DNA of 64,000 nucleotides from Cyanoderma ruficeps. Its lineage: Eukaryota; Chordata; Aves; Passeriformes; Timaliidae. The DNA is taken from positions 9,256,544 through 9,320,543 of the forward strand of contig VZDJ01000301.1 of the NCBI GenBank assembly GCA_008694505.1, in the 5' to 3' direction. How positions within the stretch are numbered: position 1 is the first letter of the stretch; the number at the start of each line of letters is the position of its first letter. Position numbers and translations under genes: made by a program. Positions 1-13,080 of this stretch are shown here, in pieces. Under the pieces are notes generated by a model. The model did no database searches, had not been told where the DNA came from, and was given only the letters and a program-made list of their open reading frames with translations.

Positions 1-1342
1 CCTTACATTTTTCAGAAGCAAATTAAATATATTCAAATTAACACCAAACCAAAGAGATCGGAATAGAAAATGCACTCAAATTTTTTTTTTTCCTAACCTT
101 TCTTCACTCAGCATTACAACAATTTCTACTTCTACAGAATCAGGTTAAAACAGGGACGACTGCTCTGGGTTCTTGGTTTATCAGATTCCAATTAAAGAAG
201 GCTGAAGTTTTCCAAGGTATTTTTAATAAATCAAAAATATTTTTTTAATTAGGTCCGAACACCTTGCAAATAAAATATTGCACTACAATCCGATCAAATG
301 GAATTAATATTTTTCAAAAGCCATTTGGCACTTCCCACCAAATGGGGACAGTTCTGCCGCCTGTGATGGCCTCAGATGTGTGGAACCACTGCCTGCCAAA
401 GGCAGGGCTGAGCACAACTTGTACGTGTGCTGGGTGTTCAATCATTTACTCATCCATCTCAATCTGGCAGAACATTTTCCTTTGAAAAGATGAGCTTTTG
501 GACAATGTAACCTTATTAAAATGAGCTTTCACCGAGCTGTAAAAAAAAAACCCCAACTCCTGCCTAAGGGAAGTTGTTGATGTTACTGTTGTCGAGTACT
601 GATCTTTTTTAGACAATTTTGGACGAATACCTGCTTTTAATCACAGTCCCACAGCAAAATCCCAATCTCAGGGCAGGAGCAGTTGCATTTCCATAATGTG
701 GTACAAGAGCCCTGGGCTCTGGGCAGTAAATCCAGACAATGATGTAGATCTGCTGCAGCAGCTGTCGAGGCCTGACCAGCTCCATACTGGGCTGGACTGG
801 GAATGCTGGGCCCAGGTGCACAATGCTCAGTGCAGGGGCTCCTGAGTGGAAAATCTCCAGCTGGGCTCAGCAGTGATTCCTAACAGATGAGGCAAATCCA
901 AGGAACACCTGTTAGCTTTGGGAAGAAGGAAAAAAAAAATATATAAAAATTGGCACCATAATGTGGGATGAATCATCAGAATATAAAGGCAGGAACGGCA
1001 TTAAAGGGAAAGGATGGATTTGCTTTCAGATCTGCGAGCGACACAAGAATATTTAATATTTGTCACATTCTTTCTAGCGGGACGGTGACTCATTTAGAGC
1101 AGGATCATTTCATAATTCAGCTTCAACTAAATTACAAAGGGAGCTCTCAAACAAAGAGCACATTAAAGATGGGTTTGAAGAAGACAAAGCTCCAAAGGAG
1201 CTCTGAGCTGTGCACGGTCTCTCAGACAACGTCAGGCCGGGATAAATAGAACTCATCATGAGGAGGTGCTGGGCTGCTTGTGGCAGCTCTCAAACACAAC
1301 TGCCTGGAGTCTGAAAGCACCTATTCCAGACATGGTGGTGCC
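1..1342. other. Unique sequence, nothing recognised
   Basis: AT-rich DNA with short A and T runs (near 80, 540 and 930). The small frames have no recognisable domain. Confidence 0.6.
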
Positions 1343-1760
1343 TTTTGGGCTACCAAAAACCAGAGGCCAGACAGAGTTAAGGGAATCAAAAGCAGTTCTA
1401 TTTATGGAAGGGCCTCCAGGTACATTCAGGGCAGACAAAGCCCCCCAGGGTCTACACCCAAAATGGACCCCGGGGCACGGCTTTGCACACTTGGATCACT
1501 TTGGGCCATTTGCACATTGGGGGTTCATCTCCCAATTACAGCCTCAGCTAATGAAGTCATTTACCCCAAGTTTTCCCCCCCAACTCACTTTTGTTTCCAT
1601 CTCTGGGGCCTGAGGCAGTGAGGGGTCCTTGATCCCCAGGCCTGGAGAGGAATTGTTGTGTCTGAGAAAATGGGGAAGCAGCAGCTGACACTGTGTGTGG
1701 AGTTTAGAGTCACACACTAAAGAACTGCAGGATTACAAGTGTATGGAAAATAGAAAAGCT
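1343..1760 (-). mobile_element. ERV LTR-like copy A (pair with 52567-52990)
   Basis: About 420 bases match 52567-52990 almost base for base in the same orientation, with only scattered substitutions over the core from about 1370 to 1710. Both copies are related in sequence order to the LTR at 12610-13080 (the stretch around 1500-1550 corresponds to 12840-12890), which supports an ERVL-type LTR read on the minus strand. Similarity runs a little past the likely LTR end (to the GAAAAG at about 1760). Frames of 113-115 codons across it are shadows, and the copy at 52570 encodes the same shadow. Confidence 0.7.
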
Positions 1761-1851
1761 CAAATCTTAAAGCATCATTGCCCCCTTCGGGGAGGCTTGA
1801 CAAGGCCTCTACCTTGTGGAGTCTCTGTATTAAATATCTACTCACAGTGTT

Positions 1852-1935
1852 TCTAACAACAGTAAATCTCTAACAACAGTAAATATCTAACAACAGCAAA
1901 TATCTAACAGCAGTAAATATCTAACAGCAGTGATG
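1852..1935 (+). repeat. 17-bp tandem array, 5 copies
   Basis: The unit TCTAACAACAGTAAATA is repeated with exact 17-base period at 1852, 1869, 1886, 1903 and 1920. Only a few single-base changes occur, and A/G variants at one position are shared by the last two units, which indicates stepwise expansion. Confidence 0.95.
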
Positions 1936-3399
1936 TTTATATTCCCCTGCAATGGGGAATGCAAAGGGGGTCCAGTCCCGGCAGGATGAGGGTGGACACT
2001 TCCCTGGAGAGAGGATGGGAGACCCAGCACAGCAAGAACAGGAGGGAGCTCTTTGTTGGGAAGGTCCTCACAGGGTCTGTTCCAATGTCTCAGATGCCCA
2101 GATCAGAAACAAGAAGTATGGAAGGAGTTTTCATTAAGTTTTCTTTATCGTGTCTAAAATCAAGACATTTCAAGCTCAGGGAAAGCTTTTATGTCCAAGA
2201 AAATCTTATTTCTAACTACTCTAACACTCTGAACCATAAACACAAACCCTGCAGAAGAAAATTCAGACTGTTTTAAACTTTTGAGGCAGATTTTCTCTTC
2301 ATTTCTTCCAAAGAAGTAATTTGTTACTCCAAGTTCAGGTATTTTCTCTACAGACACTGCCATTATCCAGCCATTGTGTTACCTGAGGAGTAACACAAAT
2401 TGCAGTGCAGACATCCAGCTGTGGGGGCAGCTCCTGACCTACTTCAGATCATCTCTGTCACGTCTCAGAGCTTTCAAACATCACCTGGAATGAAGCAGGT
2501 CACAGAGAAACGGGCTGGGAAACGTTTAAGATTGCCACAGAACCAATTGAGCGTGAATGAGAAGCCTTTTGGGACGTCTGTCTGTGCTGAGGTGGAATTC
2601 CTGCCCTGATCTTCAAAAATCCCTCTCAGACAAGTGGGTGAATGAAGACCATCAATAAAGAGGTCAAAATACCTTGGGCAGCTTTTGGCAGAGATGCTGG
2701 AAAGGTTAATGGATGAAATGGAAATGGAAATGGAAATCCAGCCTGACACGTGTCTGCTACATTCCCACAATCTCCTCCCGAAATAAGTGACCCAGTGGCA
2801 TTTACCTGGGTGAAATGATCAGTTATGGCATCTCAAAGCAGTGCATTTTATTCTATTTTTGGCCAATCAGGTCAAAACACTAATTTTCTACATCCTTGCT
2901 GGGCCTGTCCTAAGCTAAGATTGATGAGTATTCATAACTTCTTACACAAATTCTACCCATGTAGCTCTATCTGTTCTACCTGGGAATGTTTAGCAAGGCT
3001 ACATTATTTTTGTTATAACTAGAATTTAACTAACTTTGCAATAGGCAACGTTACTTGAACTTTTAACTAGACTTTAGGTCTTTTTTCTCGCTAACTGATT
3101 TAATCTTTTATTTACTAAGGCACTTAAAAATCCTCTATTTATTTAAAACTAAACTCACATTTCTACCTTCCGTCTGGGTGGATTTATGTACCTTAGTTTC
3201 TCTGAAGGTTCTAATTCAGCCCTCACATTTCTGGACACTCCTGGGTCTGTGTGGATGTGCCCCAGGGGGATTTGTACTCCAATAATTGAAGTTCCACCCT
3301 CCCTGAGCAAATTTGTGTTGCCAGTGCCATTTTCCTGAGGGTTTGCACACTCCCTGTCCCTGCCTCACAGTCCCTTCATGTTTCCCACACCATCCAACA
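1936..3399. other. Mostly unique; possible unclassified element at 2860-3180
   Basis: Up to 2860 there is nothing but a short hexamer run. From 2860 to 3180 the sequence is pyrimidine-rich with many TAACTA and TTTAACTAG motifs. It resembles the texture of the possible LTR at 48000-48260, but I cannot align them by eye. Confidence 0.4.
2713..2738 (+). repeat. Short (GAAATG)n run
   Basis: About four copies of a GAAATG hexamer. A minor simple repeat. Confidence 0.8.
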
Positions 3400-3775
3400 C
3401 GACTCCAGATGTTCCCATTATCCACAGAAAAGCCTAATCCTTTCCTGAACCCCACTAAGCTCTTGGCTTCACTGGGCTCCAGCGGGAATTCACTCCACAG
3501 GTTAATTATGCATTCGTGTAAATATTTATTTTCTTTAATGGCTTTCATTCTGCTGCCTTTGGCTCTCATTACAAGTCCCCTGGTTCTTGTATTATAAGAG
3601 AGGCTAAGTGGAAGTGCCAGATTTACTTTCTGTGCGTGCAATTCATTATTGGGATATCTCCATCATGTGCCCTCTTTATGTCCCCTCCCCGCACTAAACC
3701 GTCCCAGAGTTTTAATTCTTTCCCTCACACAGAAGCCATTCAAGCCATTTGCCATAATTAAAACAATTAATTTCA
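3400..3775 (-). mobile_element. Old CR1-like LINE fragment
   Basis: The plus strand reads as the reverse complement of the 3' region of an ancient amniote CR1/L3-type LINE. The recognisable order is a CATTACAAGTCCCCTGGTTC-like block, a TTTACTTTCTGTG block, a CATCATGTGCCCTCTTTATG block and a CCGTCCCAGAGTTTTAATTC block. It is strongly diverged from the young CR1 tails elsewhere in the window. Assignment is from memory of the family pattern. Confidence 0.55.
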
Positions 3776-6700
3776 GGGGGGAAAAAAAAAAATCCAGGCT
3801 GGCTACACAGAGAATTCAGAAAGGAGAGAGGAAAAAGTTGAATCACTGAGCGTCCTCCACCTACTGGGATTTTTTGGAAGCTTTTCCCCACACACATTTC
3901 CATGCAGAGAAGCCCACTGCTCTCAGGCAACCCAGTTAATAATATTTAAGTGTTTTAATAATCCAGGAAAGTGCAATGAATGTGTTTCAATTTATTAAGA
4001 GTTTCTGCAGCACCACTGCTGGGTTTGAATTCCTGCTTACAAGAATTTAAATTTATTGCTAAAGCAGGCACTGACTTATGGGCCTGCTTTTCCCGGGAGC
4101 AGCAACTTGAGAGGGAGAAAAGGAAAAGGAAATTTTCCTTATCCACAAGAATCTCTGAGACACAACATTAAAAATGTATTTACAATGAAACCGAGATAAA
4201 GACTTTTTGTAGCTGAACTTTAGTCTATTAATATTTAACAGCACCAACATCTAATTAACATTTCAGCAGAGATGACCTTTCCAAGAAACAGGTATGTCTA
4301 CATAAATATATATTTTTTTTTTTTTGGCTGATAAGATGGTATGGATGACATGTCCTTTAGGAGAGACCGAACTGCAAGGAACATTTTTTAAACCTTGTGG
4401 TTTGTTGGGGTAAGTTCCTTCCTAGATTGTAAATAACTGGGGCTGGGCATCAATTAAACGACAGCCAGTTCATTCTCTTCTTCTTTGTCCCCAAAACTTT
4501 CGGAAAAGCGAGTTTGTGACACAAAACATGGTGTCAGCTCTGAGTGAAAACACTCCTGGCTGCTCAGTCTTCAGCCCCTTTCCTGCTGCAGTTCTGCCTC
4601 CCTTAATTCTCCGTGTTCTTACAACAGACTCGTGTAACTACTTGGTTTGAAGTCATATTTAGGATCATATTTAGGAAGATTACCGAAAATAAGCAGTGGA
4701 TTGGCAGGGGGAGCACCAGAGAGGGGAGAGAACGTCCAGCCCTGCACGTGGCAGGGGACAGACCACCCAAACCAGGACATGCCTCATTTCCATCTGACTG
4801 CACTCAGTGAAAAGCCGGAAAATAAAACAACCCCAAACCCTCTGCTGATCTGCCTTGATAAATATAATCAGCGAAGTCTCGAGCCATGACACAGAGAGTT
4901 CCACTCTGGTTAATTAGCCTGGCAGCCAGGGGAAATGCCCAGAACGCTTTGATACCTTCCCTTTATTGCACTGAAAGGAAAAGTGAGATGTTATTCACAA
5001 ACCACATCTAAAGGACAAGCAGAGCTTGTTTATCAGCCTCAGAGCCTCCCACCACTGTGCAGGGCCCTGATGGTTTCCTTTATTAAACCCAGCTCCTCAC
5101 CAAAGCTCTGCAGAGGGCTTGGATGGACCCTTAAATCAAATCCATGAGAGGTCCTGAAGCTTCTGAACAAAGCTGTGTTTCAGCTGGAGGACGTATTTAT
5201 TTATCTTGCTTTGTAACTTCTCCTCACAAAACAGCAAAGTCTTTGTCTGACCCTTTACTGGGATAAACTACAGCGGATTAGTTATTCTTTGGTCTGAAGA
5301 AAACTAATTACTCGACATGCATCTAAAGACAAGAGACACTTTCTCCTTCCAAGGGCAGGAAAAGCCCACCCTGCTCAGCCCAAGGCTCCTTTTGAAATGT
5401 TGAACATAGAACAAGGAGCTGTGCTCCATAATTCACTCCCTTCACACCCGGCTCAGAGCTCTGAACCGCCCCTGCAGAGCTTTGGGTGGCCACAAACAAC
5501 TCCCCAGGGCTGCTCAGAGAGGGTGGGAAACAGTCAGGACCACGTCTTCCCTTCAAAGCATTGTCATTTTAACCAGCTTGCTCTAAAAGACACAACTGTG
5601 GTAGGAAAAAAAAAAGGGGGGGAAAATAGTCTCTGAAAGCAAATCCGCATAATTTGTTATCTGCTGTGTCTGTTGCTGCAGTCAGGTAAGAAATGCAGAA
5701 TTTATGTTTTTATAAAAAGGCTGTGATTTAACTGCCTGCAGAAATAACGTGTTGCTTTCCCGTATTTTTGTGGCTGGTTTGTTTTGGGGTTTTGGGGTGG
5801 TCTGGCTTGTTTTGTTGTCGTTTTGGGCTTTTTTTGGTTTTGTTGGGGTGTTTTTTGGTTTTTTTTTTTTTTGTAGAATGCAGGATGGTTGAATTAAATG
5901 TTTCACATGATAGAGGAATAATGGGTATTCCTCGTGGAATAAAACCACACCTGCCCTTTGTACCTACAGGTTCTTCCACCCTCACACAGGGCAGGATCAG
6001 GGGCTCCATCTCCAACAGGAATCCAGCCTGGATTCCCATTGGGATCAGCATTTTGTCTTGCATTTTTACAAGCAGCCAACTTTTCTCCCCCTCTGTTTTG
6101 ATGACAATGGTTGTTTGGCCGTCCAGCCTCAGTTCCAGCTACAATAACCTTCTGGACAAAACATTTCAAACCATCACTCCTGCCAAAAATTTAATTGCAT
6201 CCGACCATGCATCAGAAACAAAAGTGTTACCTAATGAATCCTTTTTTCCTTAACTGTGGCTTTATCTTTCCTTCTTCACTAATTTCTCAAGGTTGTTGGA
6301 ATGCAGATCCTACCCCTGCGTGAGGAATCACTAATACTCTCACTGCTGGTTTTGAGGGCTGGATCTCCTGATCCAAGCAGCAATAAAACTCTCCCAGTTG
6401 GTCCCTGATTTATTTTTTTGGGGGGGATGATTATTAAAAGTTTGAGATGGTTCACACACAAAGATGGGCACCAGCCCAAGTTTCAGCCCAGCTGAAGGAA
6501 AGATCTGCTCGTAGACAGAGATGTGCTTCCCTGGAAAATTAAACCCAATGAAGTGCAGCAGCTCTGGTGGCACCTGGGGATTGATGAGCACAGGAGCTGG
6601 ACATCTGCCCAAATTTAACATCAGCCTACCTAAGGTTAGAAATACACTAAAGTATCTTTTTACATCAAATCTCTCCTTTTTTTTCTTAAAAGCTGAATGC

Positions 6701-6902
6701 CAGTATAAAGTATTGGCCGAATTGCTGTCAGGGATGTGGCTCTGAAGCCCTTATTAAAGCAAATCCATCTTTGTGGCTGCATTTTGTGTTGACACCAAAG
6801 TGAGGTGTGCAGCCAACTGAAAGCTGGTCATTCTGTCACTTTGCCCTTCCTGATAAAGATAAGGAACCTGGTAAAGATCGAAAACTGAGATTTCTGTGGA
6901 GC
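3776..6902. other. Unique sequence with simple tracts
   Basis: No gene or repeat family recognised apart from the G/T tract at 5768-5875 and T runs near 4313. Frames of up to 161 codons are shadows of composition. Confidence 0.6.
5768..5875. repeat. G/T-rich low-complexity tract
   Basis: Roughly 108 bases made almost only of G and T on the plus strand, with runs such as GGGGTTTTGGGGTGG and a final T13 stretch. Four or more G runs lie close together, so a G-quadruplex on the plus strand is possible. The 161-codon frame across it is a low-complexity shadow. Confidence 0.8.
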
Positions 6903-7135
6903 ACAGGAAAGTGTGGGTTGGGAAGGAGCTTAAAGATTATCCAGTTTCAGCCCCTGCCTTGGCAGGGACACCTTCCACTGTCCCAGAGTGCTCCAAGCCC
7001 CATCCAACCTGGCCTTGGGCACTGCCAGGGATCCAGGGGCAGCCACAGCTTCTCTGGGAAACTGTGCCAGGGCCTCCCCACCCTCACAGGCATGGATCTA
7101 AGTGGGTTTGGAGAGAAATCCCAGAGCAGATGACA
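6903..7135 (-). mobile_element. CR1 LINE 3' end
   Basis: The plus strand shows the reverse complement of the avian CR1 tail in its usual order: GGTTGGGAAGGAGC, CAGGGACACCTTCCACTGTC, CTCCAAGCCCCATCCAACCT, GGGATCCAGGGGCAGCCACA. It is a 5'-truncated copy, as nearly all CR1 insertions are. Open frames on either strand are shadows. Confidence 0.85.
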
Positions 7136-9459
7136 TCCTTAACCACGAAGGTTCTGACAGTGCTGTCCCTGTGCTTGGCTCTTTGTGTTGAGCATCCAAG
7201 GCGTGAGACTGACCCTCCCCCTGGCACTGTGTGAGGTCAGAACTGTGTGAGGGGAGAACCTGACCTTCCCCAAGCCCTGGAATATCCACCTGTGACATTT
7301 ACACAGATGAAACATCCCCTGCTCTGGGCAAGACTTTTCCATTTATCCAGCCTGTGCTGTCACAATTGCCAAGTGTCACAGCCTGACCATTCTCCAGCTG
7401 CTGACAGATGAGCAATTCCCTGCCCAGCACAGGGGCTTGGAACGCTCTGTCTGCCATGAACTCTAATAGGATGAGACCCCGGGAGGCCTGGGGTGTGTAA
7501 AACAACACAAAAGCCCTACAACAAACATTAAATTCATGTCATTTCTGCCCTCGCCGGGACCGGGGTCAGGCCACTGACATGATTTTTCAGAATGCTGCCT
7601 TGGAGCTCTCCATAGGCAGGACAAGAGAGTCCTGCTAGAATTCCACTCATTTTACACTGCCAGGTAAATTCCTCTCCCTTCCACTCTAATATGCACCTCT
7701 ATTAGGTTTTAAAAACAAAATAGAAGTGTTCTCAGTAGCACTAAACAGCTGATGTGATACTTACAGGGCTTCTTTGAGAGTTCCCCTTTTCGGAATTTTT
7801 GCAGCACAGCTCTAACACCGATTCCCAATGACAGCTATTTTAGTTTTTCAGCACAATGCTGGGGGTTTTTAAAATATCAGAGTGGTTTATGGTCTGGAGA
7901 AAATGTCATTAAGTATTGCCCTTTCCTGCTCACTTCTGATGAGATCACAATGGGCACAGGCAAAGCTCTCCTTGCTCCTGCCCACAAATCAATATTTACT
8001 GCAGCACAGAAGGAGGGACAGAGCATAAAAGACAAAAAAAAAAGAAAAACCTCAGTTTCTAATGACAATTCTCCCACCTCACCCCTGTTCTTCCAGGTGC
8101 TGTTTATTAAGAGCCAGTGAACAACTCCTGATGGCTCAGCTCTGCTGCCAGAAGAACTCCAGCAAACTGCACGTTGTTATTTGTGATTCAGCTCAACCTT
8201 TCCCGTGGTCCCTCCGCTCCTCTCCGATTCCGAGCACGGATTTGCAGCCACCTCCAGCACCACTTCAGACACCCAGCAGGGGAAGCGTCTTTATCATTGT
8301 TTTTATAATTGCTCCACTCTCCTTTACAGCTGGATCCCAGCTACACTTAAAGGAGAACAAGAGAAAAAAACAGTGAGAAGGTCAGCAACGACTCCTGAGC
8401 TCCAGAAGTCAAGAGTTCCAAGTCAGAGGAAGGAACTCGTCTGCTCTTCCTTGGAAGTGGGTGGTTTAAACACGTTACACTGAATTTTCTGGAAATTGTA
8501 GCTGCAAAGTCTTCTGAACATCTGCCATTCCCTCCTGGCACCTTTTCTTTGGGGTCTGATGGAAAATTTGTTAAATCCCACAGATTTATGACCCGCAGGT
8601 GACTTTGAGCCCAGAAATCTCACTGCTGCTTCGGACAAATCACTGAGGTCTAGACATTGCAACCTGTGAAACTTCTCCATTTCATTTATTTTTGGATGAA
8701 CCTTTATCGTGTTGTGTGAATTCTCATGTTTTTGCAGGCAATTCAACAGAGTCACCCTGAAACAGCAAAGCTGATTTTCTGATTGGAAACCAAAAGAAAT
8801 ACATAATATTCCCTGTTTCAAAGAGAGCTCAAACCACTCCCTGTGAGATCATTTTGCTGTGTTAATACTTAAATAATTTTATCATTCCTCCTGTTTTTCA
8901 TTTAGGCCATTTACTTTTTTTCTTTTTCAATAATGACGTTGCAAGCCTTTTTCTCTTTCTTTTGTATTGACTGCTGTAAATCCCCAAACTCACTAATTAT
9001 AATCTGCATTTTTAAAATTGTTGCTGGCCTTTTTTTTTTTTTTTGTGTTTGCCAACCAATTATTCAAATGAAGGCCAAATTCCCTTTATCTTCCATTATC
9101 ATTCTTGAATCAGCCTTGCTGATTCTGACAATAATTCCATTACTCCTTCCAAAAACACCCCTGGACCCAGATAAACCAGTACATTAGAAACTCCTGTAGG
9201 ACAGTTTTAATATCCATCTTTTTCTGTCCAGTTTCTCCATTGATCACTTTTTGGGCTTGGACAAATTGAAATCTCCTGATATAAAAATATCATGACAAAA
9301 AGCTTAGCACAAAAAAAGAAAGTGATACAATTTTGCCTAATAACAGATGGATTTTATGTTCTTTATTAGTGATTTTCATAGTCCAGCCCTTGTGCTATGG
9401 AAATATTTTGTTTCATTTCAGAATCTGACAGATTCTGAGCTTTTCCGCAGTGAAAATTG
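7136..9459. other. Unique sequence, nothing recognised
   Basis: The 132-codon minus-strand frame at 8423-8821 has no domain, signal or repeat that I recognise and overlaps no other evidence of a gene. Confidence 0.55.
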
Positions 9460-9665
9460 CAATCCCAGAAAGAATCATGGAATCATTCATGTCGGGAAAG
9501 ACCTTTGAGCTCACCAATCCAAGTGTCCACCACCAAACCATGTCTTCAAGTGCCACATCCACACCTTTTTTGAACATTTCAAGGATTGGAACTCCACCAC
9601 TTCCCTGAGCAGCCTCTTCCAATGCCTGACAACCTTTCCACGAGGAAACTTTTCCTAAAATCTGC
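9460..9665 (-). mobile_element. CR1 LINE 3' end, second subfamily
   Basis: This starts with the AGAATCATGGAATCATTCAT-type end repeat and continues through CCAAGTGTCCACCACCAAAC, TTGAACATTTCAAGGATTGG and CTTCCCTGAGCAGCCTCTTC. That is the reverse complement of a CR1 3' end of a subfamily distinct from the one at 6903. A (CA)8 microsatellite follows at 9693-9710. Confidence 0.75.
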
Positions 9666-9692
9666 CTTTTCTCGTGCAACTTGAGCCCACTT

Positions 9693-9710
9693 CACACACA
9701 CACACACACA
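9693..9710. repeat. (CA)n microsatellite
   Basis: Eight to nine uninterrupted CA dinucleotides directly beyond the CR1 copy. Simple repeat with no other content. Confidence 0.9.
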
Positions 9711-12609
9711 GGGAGAGAAGCACAGCATCGCCATTCCCAGAGTGCTCACATTCACATTTTTGTGGTTCTGAAGAAAAATCTCGTATTTAAGGTAAAAGTC
9801 CTCCACTTTCACCTTGTCCACCACCAAGACAGAAGTGTGGCCTCTGTGCCCTGAGCTCCACAAATGAGATTTCTGACACTGGCACCACCCAGAGCCCACA
9901 AAGAGAAGCCCCTTAATTCCAAATATCCACAATAGCTGAAAACGACTCCCAAAAGAAGAAACAATTTATAGGGCTGCTGCAAGTATTAACTCATTTTCTC
10001 GCATGAGGTAATCAGCCTGTCTAAAATATTTCATCCCTACCCACAGAATCTATTTTTTTTTTTCTTGGCCTTTCCAGTGCCTACCATGGCAGCAGGGTAA
10101 TTTAATGCTGCTTCAAATGTTCTGTGACCTGGGGCTCCAGCACCAGCTGAGCAGCTGCCCGTGCCTGCTTCGTGTGACTCCCAAAGCCTTGCTAAATTTA
10201 CAGCATCAACACTGAGGGTTTACCTTCATTACCCTTTTATTTTTTTTCCCCTTTAATTTTGCAGCCTATCTCTAACAAAAAACACCTTTACTTTAGCCAA
10301 AATCACCCCGTGCTGCACCATCAGAGCACGTGCGGGTTGGAAACATTAAGAAAACAGGAAAATCAGGAAAAAAAAAGTCTCTGCTGTTCCCAATTCCTTC
10401 ACACCCCTCACATCCCGGTTCTCACCTTTACACATTACCAGGGCTTGAAACATTTGTGTTTTCTTTTTCTGGCAGCTAAACAAACCAACCACACACATTA
10501 ATTTTAATGAGCACCTCAAGGTTTTTTTTTTCTCTGAAAGAACTCTGCAGAATATTTAATAGCCGAGATAAACACTCAATTAAGGTAAGGAGGCTGTTAA
10601 GTATCACGGTTCCTTAAATATTGTCCCTGCGGAGATCACACTGATCATTAAAAATTTGTACCCGTGGAAAAGAGAGAAACAACCGAGTGCAGGTGGTGGG
10701 GGAGAAGATGTGAGGGGAAAAAAATTGTGGTGGGGCACTGGGGTCAAGCCAGGATTTCTTTGCAGGCACAAGAAGAAAAGCAGGATTTTTTTGGGGGGAA
10801 ATCTCCAAAAAATAACAAAAGTAGCCCAAAACCCCAGACTCCTCTGAGCTCCATCCAGCAGCTGGAGACCCTTCCTGTCTGCTCTGCACTCAGATGGAGC
10901 CTGAGGAGTGAGGATTCCTCCCTGAAAAAAGGGGATTTGGGAGCTCAACTTCTTCCTTACAGAACCTCAGAGCACCTTGGTGTAATTAATTATTGCTCCC
11001 AAATCCATCCGTGGCCGTGGGGTTGATGCCACACCAAGGAAATCCAACACTCAGGACAACACAGAAAACCAACTTTTGCTAAATATCAGCACTGGTGGTG
11101 ACCTGCAGAGCAGCCAATGCCTGGAGAAGCCCATCCTTCCTGCTGGATGTGGTTTTTACATCATGGGGAAAACAAAACCCCTGCCTGCCCTCAGGAATGC
11201 CAGCATGGAGACCCAGCCCAATTTCAGAGCAAGATTCAGCCAAACATCTGTGGGTGTTTCACCTTAATGCAAGGACACTGCACTGATCTGGGGAGAGCCT
11301 CGTGTAAATATCCAGATTTTTGACTATTTACAGGTATTTTGTGCCAAACCACCTGAGAAGCCTAAAGGAGCAAGACATTTTTCTGAGGGACACCAATGCA
11401 GCACAGAGATCATCTCTGAGGCTTTTTTTAACTCCCTAAGTCTTAATTTGGTAACAAAAGTTAATTTTGTTATCAAATTTTGCCTTTTAGAAGGCCACTA
11501 TGTCCATGTAACACCGGTTAAAATGTGTTGAGACAGAATTATTTTAAAGGAGCAAATTCTTATCACAGCCTGTTTAGGGCGAGTGACTTTAATGAAAGGA
11601 GAAAAAAATCCTAAACCAAAATATTAGTTTCATCAGAAATTCCAAAGGTATTCCATTACTTTTAACTCTCCTTCCTTGGGTCAGCTCTCACTTTTGAGCT
11701 CCTACACAGAATAACAAACTGTGCGTCGTTACAAGGAGTTTTAAGAAGTTGAAAACATTCAGCAACGGCTCATTTTATGTCCTAGGCAAAGATGCAAAAG
11801 GGAGGCAAAATGCCAAAGCAGAAATGGCATAAAAATAGCCAACAATTTTTTAATCTGCAGAGCCTTTTACCTCCACTACCAGCTGAACCATCTGTTCTGC
11901 AGTTGTTCAGGTCTGCGGGGAGAAGGGTGTAAAAAACCTGAAATGCTGCGTTGTTTAAAGCTTTGACAATCTGCTGGGTAATGCAGTTTCATAATAAATA
12001 AATAATAATAGTAATAATAACAAGAGCGATATTAATAACTATTTCTTTTTAACAGTGCAACCAAGAGAAATCTGCAAAACAAATTCAAGATGAAAAGAAA
12101 ATATTTGATGGCTGAATATGTCTTCAAAAGGAGTCTGATGCTCTGTAGCTCCTGAGACAGATCTTCCCCTAACCCTAACCTGCTGTCCCTCATCCACAGG
12201 AATTCCTCATGGGACAGGAAGGCAGGGCAGTGACTGCAGCACTGATTTTACACCTTGAAAATTTGGTTTTGCCTTTCCCCAGTAAAAATTTCCTCAAGAA
12301 CCTCCCAAGAGCCATTTACTCCTGTGTGCCTCGGTGTCCCCAGATTAAAGGCATGGAAATCTGGAGGATCCACAAGGATGGAAAATCTCCTCCGGGACCA
12401 CGTAGAGGAGGAGAAAGGCCACAAGGTGGGCTAACAACACATTCACCCTCCAATAATCCTTTTAGCAGATCACCAGGAGCACTTTGCAGGCTCAGGGAGG
12501 GTCACACCCCAGCAGCTGGAGCAGGGCAGAGCCAGAGCTGCTCCAGGTGTGGGAATGTTTCACCTGAACGGGAAGAAGCACAAGGATCACTCCAGGCAGG
12601 GCTCCCTGA
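9711..12609. other. Unique sequence with minor simple repeats
   Basis: It includes an AAT microsatellite and a 14-base CCCTAA-type run at 12167-12180. Frames of 114-155 codons (10604-10948, 10664-11026, 12209-12676) show no recognisable protein features. Confidence 0.55.
11990..12030. repeat. (AAT)n-like microsatellite
   Basis: ATAATAAATAAATAATAATA followed by GTAATAATAAC: a degenerate AAT/AAAT simple repeat. Confidence 0.85.
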
Positions 12610-13080
12610 GGCCTTGGGATGGTTGAGCTGGAACAGAGACTGGGCAGAGCCAGAGAATAAAGTAGAAATTTATTAAAAGGCCTTTAGGATACAACTTGGG
12701 CAGGGCAAGAGCCTGGCCAGGGCTACACCCACGGTGGACCCAAACTGGTCACAAAATGGTCACAAAATAGTCCAAAAATGGCCCCAAAATGGGCCCAAAT
12801 TGTCACAAAATGGCTGACCGGTCACAAGGCCTCACACTTTCCTAAGTTTTGGTCCATTTTCATCTTGGGGTTTAATTGTCCAATTCCAGCTCCAGGCTGT
12901 GAGGTCTCATCCTTCTTGCTCCTCCCTCCAGCCCACCCTTGTTTGTGCTTTTGGGCCTGAAAGTTGTCCTTGGCCTTCAGCAGGAAAAGGATTTGTTTTG
13001 TGTCCCTGCTGTGTGCAGAGCTGAGTGACACTGACTGTGAGCTCAGAGCTGCACCCCTGGGCAGCACAGAACCTGAAACA
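12610..13080 (-). mobile_element. ERVL-type LTR, minus orientation
   Basis: Read on the minus strand, 12610-12690 gives TTTTAATAAATTTC followed by a CTCTG-rich U5-like stretch. This matches the plus-strand sequence at 23545-23630 closely. The section 12730-12900 is distantly similar to the LTR pair at 1343 and 52567. It contains a run of degenerate GTCACAAAATG repeats at 12748-12830. The right boundary is uncertain. Confidence 0.6.

Noticed and set aside
1266..1621. Overlapping plus frames of 113-115 codons repeated at 52570-52839
   Set aside because: The recurrence is due to the duplicated LTR-like sequence; the frames are antisense to the LTR orientation and have no domain.
12167..12180. 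CCCTAACCCTAACC telomere-like run
   Set aside because: Only about two and a third repeats, compatible with chance in 64 kb. No sign of an interstitial telomere block.
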